The notes: generated by a model not told the origin, from the letters alone. DNA of 64,000 nucleotides from Polycladidibacter stylochi (GCF_001562055.1 NZ_LLWE01000029.1:62001-126000), one strand, 5' to 3'. Numbered from the stretch's first letter, positions 45,226-55,920 are shown. Made by a program: numbers and translations.

Positions 45226-47859
45226 ATGAAAACCGACCTGTCCAACTATGTATACTTAAAAGATTACCAAAAAACAGAGTATGTGATCAGCGAGGTTGAT
45301 CTCGTTTTCAAGTTGGACCCGGAAAAAACGATCGTCCAGAATAAAATGAGGATTGAGCGTCGGCATCAAACTGATGCTGGCACCACATTGGTACTTGATG
45401 GAGATGAACTCACGTTTATCAGCGCCCAAGTAAATGGCCAGAGTTTAAATGAAGGGCAATTTGAGGCGAGCGCGAACAGCTTTCGCTTGCTCACGCCACC
45501 TGCTGATGAATTTGAGCTCACGATTACCACGCAAGTAAACCCAAGTGCCAATACACAACTCTCGGGTCTTTACTTGTCATCGGGAAATTACTGTACGCAA
45601 TGTGAAGCGGAAGGTTTTCGCCGTATAACCTATTTTTATGACCGCCCTGACAGTTTGGCCATTTATAAAACACGCATTGAAGCCTTGAAAGCAAAATACC
45701 CGGTTTTACTTGCCAATGGTAACCCGCTGACAAGTGGTGATATGGATGCAGGCTATCATTTTGCCGAGTGGTTGGACCCGCACCCCAAACCCTCTTATCT
45801 TTTTGCTCTGGTCGCCGGTGATCTTGGCAGGGTCAGCGCACCATATACAACGGCCTCAGGGCGCAATGTTGCACTTAATATTTATGTTGAACATGGCAAT
45901 GAGCCACGCAGTACCTATGCAATGGACTGCCTCATTCGCTCAATGAAGTGGGATGAAGAACGATTTGGCCGTGAGTACGATCTTGATGTTTTCAATATTG
46001 TAGCTGTTTCAGATTTCAATATGGGAGCGATGGAAAACAAAGGCCTCAATATCTTTAATGATAAATATATTCTTGCAGACCCCAAAGTTGCAACGGATGC
46101 TGATTATGAAGGCATTGAAACCGTTGTTGCACACGAGTATTTCCATAACTGGACCGGAAATAGGATAACTTGTCGTGACTGGTTCCAGCTCTGTCTTAAA
46201 GAAGGGCTGACAGTCTTTAGAGACCAAGAATTCTCTAGTGATGAACGTTCGCGCTCAGTGCAGCGCATTCAAAACGTACGTTCATTAAAATCCCGCCAGT
46301 TTCCTGAGGATAGCGGCCCGCTTGCGCATCCGGTTCGTCCTGATACCTATAAGGAAATCAATAATTTTTATACTGCAACAGTCTACCAAAAGGGCTCTGA
46401 ACTTTGCGGTATGCTGCAAACGTTACTGGGTATCGACGGCTTTCGCAAAGGAATGGACCTCTACTTTGAACGCCATGACGGAGACGCAGCGACTATTGAG
46501 GATTTCCTAGCTTGTTTTGCTGAAAGTTCCCAAATTAATTTGGATCAATTCGCACTTTGGTACCATCAATCCGGAACACCATTACTAAAAGTAACCCGCT
46601 TATATAATCGTGATAGGCAAGAACTTAGCCTCACCATAAGCCAAGAATTGGCACCGACCCCAGGCCAAGAGAAAAAAGAGCCCATGTTGATCCCGATCCG
46701 CTTTGGTCTACTGGCTAAAACCGGTGATGAGCAGGCGTTTTCGGCTATTCGTGGAGCCAAGGTCAAAGACGATGTAATTTGGTTAGAGAACGCGACACAA
46801 ACCATTGTGTTCGAGGGCGTTAGCGAGGGTTGTGTCCCCTCCCTGCTACGTGGTTTTTCCGCACCTGTTAACATCGAGAGCGATTTAAACAGCTTCGAAA
46901 AGTTACTGCTCATGCAACATGATTGTGATGGTTTTTCGAAGTGGCAGGCCCTGCAAGATGTCGCGGGGGACATACTTGTGAAACTGTCTGTGGGTCAGGA
47001 AGCCCCTGAACTAGATGCCTTTACAGAAGCCCTTGCCGCAATTATTGGCGATGATAGCCTTGAGTATGCTTTCAGAGCTTTGTGTCTACAAATGCCCAGC
47101 CACGATGATTTAGTTCCGCATTTATCGGGTAAATATGACCCTGAGGCCGTTTATCAAGCAAAACTAAAATTACGAAAACAAATTACCAAGCGTCTTTTGC
47201 CTTTATTTGAAACTATTTACAGTGAGGTAAAACCGGCTTCACCATTCAATCCTGACGCAACGTCAGCAGGTGCGAGAAGCTTGCGCAATACGATCGTTTC
47301 CTACCTTGGAATTTCAAGTGACCAACGGCATCATGAACTGGTTGTAAAGCATTTTGAAAACGCGGATAATATGAGCGACCAGATAAGTGCACTCATCACA
47401 TTGGTTCATGACCAGATCACTGGTTACGAGGTTGCACTGCAACAATTCTATGAGATGCATAAGAATACACCGTTGGCGTTGGATAAATGGTTCGCTGCCC
47501 AAGCATCATCCCCAACTTCTTCAGGTGTTGAAATGTTGGAGTGTTTAGCACAAGACCCTGCTTTTTCATGGGGCACACCCAACCGTGTACGCGCTCTCCT
47601 GGACCCCTTCACAATTGGCAACCCTAGGCTGTTTAACAAAGCAGATGGTAGCTCCTATAAATACCTTGCGCAAAAAGTGCTCGAAATAGATACCAAAAAC
47701 CCGCAGTTGGCTGCGCGTGTTCTCAATGCGTTCCGCTCTTGGCAGCACCTGGAACCAACGCGGCGTCAACTTGCTAGACAAGCGCTTGCATCAATCCTCG
47801 ACGCAAAACAAGCCATTTCCATCGATATTCGCGACATAACGGAGAGATGCCTACAATAA
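45226..47859 (+). CDS. pepN: Aminopeptidase N (M1 family)
   Basis: An 877-residue zinc aminopeptidase that trims N-terminal residues from peptides in the cytoplasm. The exopeptidase motif GAMEN is at 267-271 and the zinc site HEYFH at 303-307 with the third ligand Glu326 in KEGLTVFRD. Length and C-terminal DUF3458-type helical domain match the proteobacterial PepN form (870-890). GGAGG lies before the ATG. A strong terminator follows. Confidence 0.96.
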   Translation: MKTDLSNYVYLKDYQKTEYVISEVDLVFKLDPEKTIVQNKMRIERRHQTDAGTTLVLDGDELTFISAQVNGQSLNEGQFEASANSFRLLTPPADEFELTITTQVNPSANTQLSGLYLSSGNYCTQCEAEGFRRITYFYDRPDSLAIYKTRIEALKAKYPVLLANGNPLTSGDMDAGYHFAEWLDPHPKPSYLFALVAGDLGRVSAPYTTASGRNVALNIYVEHGNEPRSTYAMDCLIRSMKWDEERFGREYDLDVFNIVAVSDFNMGAMENKGLNIFNDKYILADPKVATDADYEGIETVVAHEYFHNWTGNRITCRDWFQLCLKEGLTVFRDQEFSSDERSRSVQRIQNVRSLKSRQFPEDSGPLAHPVRPDTYKEINNFYTATVYQKGSELCGMLQTLLGIDGFRKGMDLYFERHDGDAATIEDFLACFAESSQINLDQFALWYHQSGTPLLKVTRLYNRDRQELSLTISQELAPTPGQEKKEPMLIPIRFGLLAKTGDEQAFSAIRGAKVKDDVIWLENATQTIVFEGVSEGCVPSLLRGFSAPVNIESDLNSFEKLLLMQHDCDGFSKWQALQDVAGDILVKLSVGQEAPELDAFTEALAAIIGDDSLEYAFRALCLQMPSHDDLVPHLSGKYDPEAVYQAKLKLRKQITKRLLPLFETIYSEVKPASPFNPDATSAGARSLRNTIVSYLGISSDQRHHELVVKHFENADNMSDQISALITLVHDQITGYEVALQQFYEMHKNTPLALDKWFAAQASSPTSSGVEMLECLAQDPAFSWGTPNRVRALLDPFTIGNPRLFNKADGSSYKYLAQKVLEIDTKNPQLAARVLNAFRSWQHLEPTRRQLARQALASILDAKQAISIDIRDITERCLQ

Positions 47860-47890
47860 CCTGTCAACAATAAAAAACACTAGTAGATTC

Positions 47891-47926
47891 AACGGCGACC
47901 ACTGAGTCGCCGTTCGTCGTTTTTTT
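47891..47926 (+). terminator. Rho-independent terminator after pepN
   Basis: A perfect 9-bp stem AACGGCGAC/GTCGCCGTT (47891-47899 and 47906-47914) with a 6-base loop is followed after CGTCG by seven T. Confidence 0.85.
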
Positions 47927-48031
47927 GAAACTGACTCTAGACAATCCGATTCGGATCGATTCAAATGGGGATGATTCGGAAGGGTGTTCTTCTGGGTTAT
48001 GCGGCGAATTCTTTAAAATTAGGGGGCACTG

Positions 48032-50407
48032 ATGGCACGAGCCTTTGCGGGAGGCACGTCCACACGTCGTCTGTCAAACCTGTCAAAAGCAGGGGGGGCA
48101 CGGCTTGTCGGGGCAGAAGCATTAACGGGGCACATTAAGCTTTTGGCTGAGCCTACGTACCAACGGCTGGTACGGCACGAACCGCTATTGCGCAAACTAA
48201 TTCCAGCTTTATCTCTCTTGTTCTTAATTGCCATGGCTGCGTTTCGCGGGCTGGAGTTGAGTTATGGCTATAGCCGCGTAGCCAAGCAAGCGAGTGACGA
48301 GCTCACCCTCATTGCAACTGCCTTACAAGCGCAGCTTTTATTGCAAGAAAAGCAGCTTCCGGATACGGGCTTTCAAAACAGTCTGCATAGCTTACTCACT
48401 GATAACCTGCCCCCGCGTGCGACCAATGATGGCCGCAAGGTTTATATCAGTGACGCTCAAGGCACAATTGTTGCCACTTCTCCTTCTCAACCCGCCTTAG
48501 AAGGTGTTGCACTTACACAAATTCTTGGTGCGACACAGCCAATGACTTACTTTGGCAAACAGGCTGGGGTATTAACAATACACGAGGGCACACCACAAGC
48601 GGCTCAAGCCACTGTGCACCACTTGAATGGCAAGCTTGGCATGGTTGCTGTGGTGCAAAGCGATGTCGACATCTACAAAAGCTGGCAAAGCAAAGCAATT
48701 GCAAGCGCTACGATATTTGCAGGCACTGTGTTTATCCTGGTGTTCTTGATTTATGCCTTTTTTGCCCAAGCAACTCGTGCTGCAAAAGCAGATACCATAT
48801 ATGCGGCAACGCGCACACGTATTGATGCGGCGTTAAACCGTGGCCGCTGTGGTTTGTTTGACTGGGATTTATCTCGTGGCCGGGTTTTCTGGTCTTCCTC
48901 ACTCTATGAAATGCTCGGTTTACCTGCCCGAAATGATATTATGGGCTTTGCTGAAATCTCCAGCCTTACCCACCCGGATGATATTAACCTTTACGATATG
49001 GCTGAGGAACTGCTGGAGAGCGAAGAGAAGGTTCTCGATACCCAATTCCGCATGCGCCATGTAAACGGCAACTGGGTTTGGCTTCGCGCACGCGCTGAAG
49101 TACAAATAGATGCTTTGACGCAAGAGCCGCATCTCATTGGTATCTGCATTGATGTTACCGAACAAAAGCAATTGGCAGAAAAGTCGAGAACAGCTGATTT
49201 GCGCTTGCGCGATGCTATCGAGTCTATTGGGGAAGCTTTTGTTCTTTGGGACTCTGAAAACCGCTTGGTTATGTGCAACAGTAATTACCGACAATTACAC
49301 TGCTTGCCTGAAGATGTCATTAAAGTTGGCACGCCCTACGAAACTGTCATGGCTGTTGCACGCCAGCCCATTATTACCACTCAACCTGTCAGCGATGATA
49401 CTCAAAACGAGTGCGAAAGCAGCTACGAAGCTGAGCTGGACGACGGGCGCTGGTTACAAATTTCTGAGAGACGGACAAAAGACGGTGGCTTTGTCTCTGT
49501 TGGCACCAACATTACACCACTTAAGAGACACGAAGAGAAGCTTTTGGATTCTGAGCGCCGCCTAACCGCTACTGTTCTGGATCTGCGTCAGTCACGCCAA
49601 AAACTGGAATTACAGGCACAGCAACTTGTTGAACTGGCTGAAAAGTACGCAACTGAGAAAAACAATGCGGAAGAAGCCAACCAAGCCAAATCTGAATTCC
49701 TTGCCAACATTTCCCATGAGCTGCGCACACCGCTTAATGCGATCATTGGTTTTTCCGAAATCATGAACGACGAGCTGTTTGGCTCGCTCGGCTCAGACAA
49801 GTACCGCGAATATTGCCGGGATATTCACTCGAGTGGCAATTATCTACTCAATGTTATCAATGATATTCTCGATATGTCACGCATTGAAGCTGGTCGCTTA
49901 GAGCTGGCGGTTGAGACGCTACATATCAATGAGCTGGTTCAAGAAACCACCCGTATCATTGCTGGCACTGTAAAAGAAAAGAATATTGTCTTTTCAAGCG
50001 ATAATGTACCGGCATTAACCATTGAGGCCGATAAACGCGCTGTTAAGCAAATTCTTATGAACTTGCTGGCGAATGCAGTAAAATTCACGCCGAAAAATGG
50101 TCAGGTTTGGCTGAAATGCGAGCAAAACAGTGCACATATAGAGTTATCTATCAGCGATAACGGTATTGGTATTCCGCGCAAGGATATTGAACGTCTCGCC
50201 AAGCCGTTTGTGCAAGTGGAGAACCAGCTCACTAAAAGCCATGAAGGTTCCGGCCTTGGCCTAGCCATTGCACGCTCTTTATGCGAGCTGCACGGCGGCC
50301 GGATGGAACTCCATTCGGAAGTTGGGAAAGGCACAACAGTTACTGTCAAATTGCCTGTTAAACCTGGTATTCCAGTTCTAGAGGACCTTGGCAAAATCGC
50401 TTGTTAA
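48032..50407 (+). CDS. pleC: PAS-domain sensor histidine kinase, PleC-like
   Basis: A 791-residue membrane histidine kinase. Helices at about 55-72 and 223-246 flank a periplasmic sensor. Two PAS domains follow (about 265-380 and 390-500), then a coiled coil, the HisKA domain with phosphorylated His562 in ISHELRTPLNAIIGFSE, and the HATPase domain with N681, DNGIGIP (709-715) and GSGLGLA (739-745). The plan and the gene neighbourhood next to glnE fit PleC of rhizobia, a kinase/phosphatase for the cell-cycle regulator DivK, but other PdhS-family members look similar. AGGGGG lies before the ATG. Confidence 0.75.
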   Translation: MARAFAGGTSTRRLSNLSKAGGARLVGAEALTGHIKLLAEPTYQRLVRHEPLLRKLIPALSLLFLIAMAAFRGLELSYGYSRVAKQASDELTLIATALQAQLLLQEKQLPDTGFQNSLHSLLTDNLPPRATNDGRKVYISDAQGTIVATSPSQPALEGVALTQILGATQPMTYFGKQAGVLTIHEGTPQAAQATVHHLNGKLGMVAVVQSDVDIYKSWQSKAIASATIFAGTVFILVFLIYAFFAQATRAAKADTIYAATRTRIDAALNRGRCGLFDWDLSRGRVFWSSSLYEMLGLPARNDIMGFAEISSLTHPDDINLYDMAEELLESEEKVLDTQFRMRHVNGNWVWLRARAEVQIDALTQEPHLIGICIDVTEQKQLAEKSRTADLRLRDAIESIGEAFVLWDSENRLVMCNSNYRQLHCLPEDVIKVGTPYETVMAVARQPIITTQPVSDDTQNECESSYEAELDDGRWLQISERRTKDGGFVSVGTNITPLKRHEEKLLDSERRLTATVLDLRQSRQKLELQAQQLVELAEKYATEKNNAEEANQAKSEFLANISHELRTPLNAIIGFSEIMNDELFGSLGSDKYREYCRDIHSSGNYLLNVINDILDMSRIEAGRLELAVETLHINELVQETTRIIAGTVKEKNIVFSSDNVPALTIEADKRAVKQILMNLLANAVKFTPKNGQVWLKCEQNSAHIELSISDNGIGIPRKDIERLAKPFVQVENQLTKSHEGSGLGLAIARSLCELHGGRMELHSEVGKGTTVTVKLPVKPGIPVLEDLGKIAC

Positions 50408-50427
50408 AGGTGATATAAATCGACACA

Positions 50428-50458
50428 AAAAAGCCGCGGATAACACCCGCGGCTTTTT
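50428..50458. terminator. Bidirectional terminator between the PleC-like kinase and glnE
   Basis: A perfect 12-bp stem AAAAAGCCGCGG/CCGCGGCTTTTT with a 7-base loop gives a T-tract on both strands, serving two convergent genes. Confidence 0.9.
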
Positions 50459-50480
50459 CGTTTGTTTAACATGAAAACAA

Positions 50481-53474
50481 TTACTTATCATCGGGTAATT
50501 GGACAGGTGCAATGACGCGCTCAAAGATAGCACGTACCTCACTTTGCCGTTGTGCCAACAGGCCTGTTAAGCGCTCGAACTGCGGTTCATGGCCTGCTGC
50601 GAGCAGCATATCAATCAACCCTTTCGGTGCGCTTTCTGGATCAAACTTGTCTTTAAGCGCTAGCTTAAGCACCTGCACCAAATCACCATAAAGGCGTAAA
50701 GTGGGAAGCAAGACATCAGCATCGTCGCCGTTTATGATGCCCGCATGTGTTGCACTTTCCAAAACCTCCGAAGTTTTGGGGGCGAGTATTGACGGGATCT
50801 CGCAGGCCTGTGCCAATTGTAGATATTGGGCAATGAACTCGATATCAACCAAGCCACCCGGCGCTTGTTTTATTTGCCATGGCGAGGTGGTGGGCTTTTC
50901 CTTTTGGATGCGCGCCCGCATTTCCGATACATCTTTTTTCAAGGTTTCGACAGGGCGCTGCTGACACAAAACGTGGCTTATGGCGCTCTGGATTTGTTGA
51001 GTAAAACTACTGCTGCTACTTGCAAGAGTACGGGAACGGGTGAGTGCCATATGTTCCCAAGTCCAAGCCTCTTTAGCCTGATAATCTGTAAATGCTGCGA
51101 TGCGCGTTGCCAGCGGACCGGAGTTACCAGAGGGGCGTAAGCGTAAATCGACTTCGTATAGCACCCCTTCTGCTGTTGGCGCTGTTAGTGCCGTTACCAG
51201 CCTTTGTGTGAGGCGTGCAAAATACTGACTTGGAGCTAGTGGTCGCTTACCGTTGCTCGCTGTTGCATCCTCCGGTACATCATAGAGCAAAATCAAATCG
51301 AGATCAGAAGAGCAACTGATTTCACGCCCGCCCAGTTTTCCCATGGCCAATATGGCCAGTTCTGCCCCTGGGATCACACCATGAGCTTCTTCCAGCTGCT
51401 TTTGCACCAAGGGGAGTATTTGCTCCAAGATTTCATCGGCAAGATCTGACAGGCTTTCACCCATCTGGTGTGCATTTATTGAGCCCGTTAATAAGCGAAG
51501 CCCTAACAAGAACTGTTGCTCCTGCACAAATATACGGGCTCTATCCAGCGCATCTTCATAGAATGGCGCTTGTTGCAATGTGGTTGCAAGACCGGTTCTG
51601 ATTTGTTCGCGGCTTGGCACGTCGCCAAAGAAAGCAGGGTCCAGTACTGCATCCAAGACATGCACTCTTTTAGAAACAATCTGCGCCATTCTTGGGGCTG
51701 CCCCCATCACGGCGGTTAATAGTTTCATTAAGTGCGGGTTTGAGCGCAACAAACCAAACAGCTGAACACCAGCAGGTAAATTGGATAGAAAGCGGTCAAA
51801 AGCCAATAGGGCTTCATCTGCATTATCAGTTTTGGCGAGGGCATCCAAAAGCGCCGGCGTTATTTCTGTCAAGAGTTCGCGGCTTTTCGCAGTATAGACG
51901 GCCGGATAGCGCCCGTAGTGCCATTGGCGAATAATCTTGATGGTTTCACTCGGACGTAAGAAGCCAAGCTGCTGTAAAGTCTCGACTGTTTCCGGGTGAT
52001 CGTCATCTCCCGTAAAGACCAGTGAGCCCATATCGCTGGAGAGTTCGGGCTCATCCTCAAACAAGCTGGCATAATGCTTTTGCACTGTTTCAAAGCGCGT
52101 GCGAATTGATGTGGCAAATTGCTCACGCTCCGCGATACCTAATAAATGGTAGATGCGAGCTAAAGCTTGGTCATCATCCGGCAATATATGTGTTTGCTCA
52201 TCATGCACCATTTGAATACGATGCTCCACGTTACGCAGGTACACATACGCTTCTTTTAGCTCATCGCGCGCTTCCTCGGTAATCCAGCGGTTGGCAACCA
52301 ACGAGTCTAGCGTATCTAATGTGCGCCGCAGTCTGAGCGCCGGATTACGACCACCAGCAATCAACTGCTGAGTTTGCGCAAAAAACTCTACTTCCCGTAT
52401 ACCGCCGCGGCCCAGTTTCACATTATGGCCTGCCACACGGATTTTACCAAATCCCTTGTGGGCATGGATCTGCCGCTTGATGGAATGCACATCAGATATG
52501 GCGGCAAAATCAAGATACTTGCGCCAGATGAACGGCGTTATCTCTTTTAAAAACATATCACCGGCTTCAATATCGCCTGCACATGTTCGCGCTTTAATCA
52601 GCGCCGCCCGCTCCCAGTTTTGCCCCAAGCTCTCGTAGTAAACCAGTGCTGCAGGAACAGAAATTGCCAGCGGTGTCGCACCGGGATCAGGGCGCAGGCG
52701 TAGATCGGTTCTGAAGACATAGCCATCACCCGTTCTCTCGCTCATGATTTTAATCAGGCGCCGGGTCAAGCGTACATATTCCACCGAAGCTTCACTGTTG
52801 TCGCTGAGCTTACACCGCTCTGGTTCATAGAGAACAATTAGATCAATATCGGAGGAGTAGTTCAACTCCCCTGCTCCGTGCTTGCCCATTGCGAGCACAA
52901 ACAGGCCAGCGTCTTTTTCTGGCTCTGATTCATTGGAGGGTGTAAAGCGCCCACGGCGTTGTAAATCTGAAAGGCAAAACCTTATGGCAGCATTAACTGT
53001 CTTGTCGGCCAAGTCGGAAAGTGCCTTTGTGACCGTATCAAGTGGGATTGCACCCGCAATATCCCCCAGCCCTGTAGTCAGGGCAATGATTTGTTTGGCC
53101 TGACGCAACTCTTGCATGAGCTGAGCTTCGCTCTCAGCACGCAAGTTTTCAATGTGTTGCAATGTGGAAGCAATCACCACCTCGGGTGAAGTTTCCATAA
53201 CATCAATTAGTGTTTGGACATTTTTTAAAATCAACTGTCGCAAGAATGGCGAATTCTCCGCAACCCCTTGCAAGAATGGTATAAGAGAAGTGTGTTTTTC
53301 TGCAAATACCGCGAATCTTTGCGAGAGCTCTTTAAAGGCCAGTTTTTCATCAAGATCATTCAAAAATGATTGTGCATCTGTACTGTCATAATGCGGCGGT
53401 ATAACTTTAATGCGCTCACAAAACAGATTATCTTGGGTTTGCTTGGGCAGTGAGGCTTCTTTAATAGCTGTCAT
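50481..53474 (-). CDS. glnE: Bifunctional glutamine synthetase adenylyltransferase/deadenylylase
   Basis: A 997-residue enzyme that adds AMP to, and removes it from, glutamine synthetase in response to PII status. Two nucleotidyltransferase domains are visible, with GELNYSSDIDLIVLYE in the N-terminal half and GREISCSSDLDLILLYD in the C-terminal half, each with the paired Asp of the active site. Length fits the alphaproteobacterial form (950-1000). It lies between the PleC-like kinase (convergent) and a histidine kinase upstream on the same strand. Confidence 0.96.
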   Translation of the reverse strand: MTAIKEASLPKQTQDNLFCERIKVIPPHYDSTDAQSFLNDLDEKLAFKELSQRFAVFAEKHTSLIPFLQGVAENSPFLRQLILKNVQTLIDVMETSPEVVIASTLQHIENLRAESEAQLMQELRQAKQIIALTTGLGDIAGAIPLDTVTKALSDLADKTVNAAIRFCLSDLQRRGRFTPSNESEPEKDAGLFVLAMGKHGAGELNYSSDIDLIVLYEPERCKLSDNSEASVEYVRLTRRLIKIMSERTGDGYVFRTDLRLRPDPGATPLAISVPAALVYYESLGQNWERAALIKARTCAGDIEAGDMFLKEITPFIWRKYLDFAAISDVHSIKRQIHAHKGFGKIRVAGHNVKLGRGGIREVEFFAQTQQLIAGGRNPALRLRRTLDTLDSLVANRWITEEARDELKEAYVYLRNVEHRIQMVHDEQTHILPDDDQALARIYHLLGIAEREQFATSIRTRFETVQKHYASLFEDEPELSSDMGSLVFTGDDDHPETVETLQQLGFLRPSETIKIIRQWHYGRYPAVYTAKSRELLTEITPALLDALAKTDNADEALLAFDRFLSNLPAGVQLFGLLRSNPHLMKLLTAVMGAAPRMAQIVSKRVHVLDAVLDPAFFGDVPSREQIRTGLATTLQQAPFYEDALDRARIFVQEQQFLLGLRLLTGSINAHQMGESLSDLADEILEQILPLVQKQLEEAHGVIPGAELAILAMGKLGGREISCSSDLDLILLYDVPEDATASNGKRPLAPSQYFARLTQRLVTALTAPTAEGVLYEVDLRLRPSGNSGPLATRIAAFTDYQAKEAWTWEHMALTRSRTLASSSSSFTQQIQSAISHVLCQQRPVETLKKDVSEMRARIQKEKPTTSPWQIKQAPGGLVDIEFIAQYLQLAQACEIPSILAPKTSEVLESATHAGIINGDDADVLLPTLRLYGDLVQVLKLALKDKFDPESAPKGLIDMLLAAGHEPQFERLTGLLAQRQSEVRAIFERVIAPVQLPDDK

Positions 53475-53617
53475 TCACACACTCTTTGCTCGTATAACCA
53501 TTCACTAGGTGCCTTCAATTCTCAAGCACCGCTCATAGCATTCGAATACCATTTGTTTGTTATAGTTGTTTTTCCAAAAGCGTGCGCTGTATTTTTCTCA
53601 ATTATACGTTTTAGGTA

Positions 53618-55081
53618 TTAGGATATGCGTGCGATAAGCTCGTTATGTGCTTTTTCTTGAAGTATTGGAAACTCTAGAGTTATTTTCAAACCCGGTTTGT
53701 TATCGGTTAAATGCATCTCGCCATTGTGAAGTGAGACAACGGCTTTTATGAGCGACATGCCCAGCCCTGCCCCTTGTTGTGACCGGCTCGCATCAAGGCG
53801 GACAAAACGCTGACATACCCGCTCACGATCACTTTCATCGATACCCGGGCCGTTATCTGTTATCTCAATGTAGGCACGCTGATTTTGTTGGCTCAGCGAA
53901 ATTGTTATTTCCTGTTGCGTATCTGCCTGTTCAGAGCGACCATACTTCAAGGCATTGTCAAGCACGTTTGCCAGTGCTTGCGAGAGCAATTCACGATCGC
54001 CTTTAATTTTGGTCTTTTCGTTTTGTATCAGCTTAATTGTTAGTTCCGGGCTTTCTTCTGCTAAAGGAATATATAACTCAGCTATATCGCTTAGTACTTC
54101 ATCCAGTTGCAGTTCATTATGGTAAACCCCTGATGCTCCTGCTTCCACTCTGGCAATGCGTAGTAATGCATTAAAAGTGCTGATCAAATCATCGGTTTCG
54201 ACCAGAGTTTCTTCAAGGGCTTGCCGCAATACCGTGCTTTTTTTGGCTTCTGTTGCGCCGATTTGCTGGCGCAACGCTCCTTCTACGCGGCCGCGCATAC
54301 GGGTGAGAGGTGTTTTCAAGTCATGGGCGATATTGTCGGAGACCTGTTTAAGTTCGTGCATCAACTCTTCTATGCGGGCAAGCATGGCGTTGAGGTTAAT
54401 AGCCAAACGGTCGAACTCGTCACCATTGCCAGTAACTTCCAATCGCCCTGAAAGGTTGCCCGCCATAATGTCGTGACTGCCGATTGTTAGTCTATCAATT
54501 CGCCGTAACACCCTTCGATTGACAAAGAACCACGTGATGGCTGCCATTAAAACCATTACCACCAACCACATTGTCAGTGCTTGAGCTAATAAATCATGTA
54601 GGCGTGACTGTTCTTCAAGATCACGACCAACAAGCAAGTTAAAGTTCCCTGGCAGTGAGAAAACACGAACCACAGCTGTGTAATTTGGGCTTTTATTTTG
54701 CCCTTCGCCTGGCAAGTCGCGGGAGTAGTTGACGATTTTTATTTGCCCGTCGGATTGCGCCAATATTTCCTTGGGAATATTTCGGATGTTACCAGCCAAG
54801 TAATTACCGGCAAAATCTGTCAGTAGGTAAAGGTTGGCATCCGGCTTTTGCACGCGGCGGCTAATGCCCATGGTCAAGCCGTTAATACCGTTTGTGGCAT
54901 AATGCTCGGCAAGCCCTTCCACTTCGGTATCAACGGTTTGAATGATTTGCTCTCGCATCAAATTGTTGGTGTTTTGGGTGATAAACGCAAACAAAAAAAC
55001 AGAGAGCGCAGAGAAGACACCTATATATATCAGCGCCAACTTAAATGCAGTGGTGCGAAAGAGTCTAGTGAGAGCTGTCAC
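53618..55081 (-). CDS. Two-component sensor histidine kinase, HAMP type
   Basis: A 487-residue membrane kinase with helices at about 13-35 and 170-188, a periplasmic region between them, a HAMP domain (190-243), the phosphorylated His253 in DNIAHDLKTPLTRMRG, and an HATPase domain with NALKYG, DNGPGI and GAGLGMSLI. The GTG start overlaps the response regulator gene by 17 bases, so the two form a pair. The signal is unknown; the neighbouring protease gene degP suggests an envelope-stress role by inference only. Confidence 0.92.
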   Translation of the reverse strand: MTALTRLFRTTAFKLALIYIGVFSALSVFLFAFITQNTNNLMREQIIQTVDTEVEGLAEHYATNGINGLTMGISRRVQKPDANLYLLTDFAGNYLAGNIRNIPKEILAQSDGQIKIVNYSRDLPGEGQNKSPNYTAVVRVFSLPGNFNLLVGRDLEEQSRLHDLLAQALTMWLVVMVLMAAITWFFVNRRVLRRIDRLTIGSHDIMAGNLSGRLEVTGNGDEFDRLAINLNAMLARIEELMHELKQVSDNIAHDLKTPLTRMRGRVEGALRQQIGATEAKKSTVLRQALEETLVETDDLISTFNALLRIARVEAGASGVYHNELQLDEVLSDIAELYIPLAEESPELTIKLIQNEKTKIKGDRELLSQALANVLDNALKYGRSEQADTQQEITISLSQQNQRAYIEITDNGPGIDESDRERVCQRFVRLDASRSQQGAGLGMSLIKAVVSLHNGEMHLTDNKPGLKITLEFPILQEKAHNELIARIS

Positions 55082-55745
55082 GGATCGTATACCCAGTGCC
55101 GCGAATTGTTGTTAGTAGCTGCTGGTCAAAACCCTTATCGATTTTTCCACGCAGGCGCGATATATGGACATCAATTACGTTGGTTTGCGGGTCGAAATGA
55201 TAGTCCCAAACATTTTCCAGCAACATTGTGCGCGTCACCACTTGGCCAGCATTTTTCATCAGGTACTCAAGCAGACGAAACTCACGCGGCTGTAAGTTTA
55301 TTGCCTGCCCTGCCCGCTCCACGGTATGGGCCAAGCGGTCAAGTTTAAGATCGCCTACGCTAAGTACGTTATCGGCTGGAGCGATAGACTGGCGGCGTCC
55401 AAGCACTTCCACACGCGCCAACAACTCTGAAAAAGCATAGGGCTTTGGCAGGTAATCATCGCCCCCCGCGCGTAAACCGGTTACACGGTCATCAACTTGC
55501 GAAAGAGCGGACAGGATCATTACCGGCGTGGTGTTCCCCTCTTCCCGTAGTGCTGCAATAATAGACAGACCATCGCGCTTGGGTAACATGCGATCTATAA
55601 TCAGCACATCCCAGTTTTCATAGCTGGCCATTTCATAACCGCTATCACCATCATATGCTTGTTCTATGCTATGCCCCGCCTCTTTCAAAGCTTTGGCAAG
55701 GTATTGTGAAGCTTCCCTGTCATCTTCAATTAGCAATAATCGCAT
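55065..55745 (-). CDS. OmpR-family response regulator
   Basis: A 226-residue regulator: receiver domain with acidic pocket Glu7/Asp8/Asp9, phosphorylated Asp51 (IIDRMLP) and the conserved LPKPY Lys, then a winged-helix DNA-binding domain from about residue 130 with LQPREFRLLEYLM and the end VRGTGYTI-like IRGTGYTIR. It is encoded just upstream of, and overlapping, its partner kinase. Targets are unknown; degP, which lies upstream of it on the same strand, is one candidate. Confidence 0.95.
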   Translation of the reverse strand: MRLLLIEDDREASQYLAKALKEAGHSIEQAYDGDSGYEMASYENWDVLIIDRMLPKRDGLSIIAALREEGNTTPVMILSALSQVDDRVTGLRAGGDDYLPKPYAFSELLARVEVLGRRQSIAPADNVLSVGDLKLDRLAHTVERAGQAINLQPREFRLLEYLMKNAGQVVTRTMLLENVWDYHFDPQTNVIDVHISRLRGKIDKGFDQQLLTTIRGTGYTIRDSSH

Positions 55746-55841
55746 TTGTATTGGCCTGACTACACTTTCTCACTGAGAATCTTTTGACACCATAAGCATA
55801 CCAAAAATAGTTGAATACATGCGCTATGCGCAAATGCAAAG

Positions 55842-55869
55842 CGGTGACAGCTGGGGCGAGCTGTCACCG
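55842..55869 (-). terminator. Hairpin after degP
   Basis: An 11-bp stem (GGTGACAGCT/AGCTGTCACC plus a closing C-G pair) with a 6-base loop lies 52 bases past the degP stop. A smaller hairpin, GCTGGTA/TACCAGC, lies between it and the stop. The T-tract on the minus strand is modest. Confidence 0.65.
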
Positions 55870-55920
55870 TTGTTGTTGCTGGTATACCTTACCAGCCACC
55901 TTGGAGCTCTCGGGGGGGCT

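Noticed and set aside
45041-45229. A 62-codon plus-strand ORF with a signal-like start, overlapping the pepN start by four bases
   Set aside because: No good ribosome-binding site and no recognisable family; the region is more simply the pepN leader and divergent promoter.
53475-53617. Possible small gene between glnE and the histidine kinase
   Set aside because: 143 AT-rich bases with no ORF with a ribosome site; most likely the glnE promoter region.
54848-55348. A 166-codon plus-strand ORF
   Set aside because: Fully antisense to the histidine kinase and response regulator, both strongly supported.
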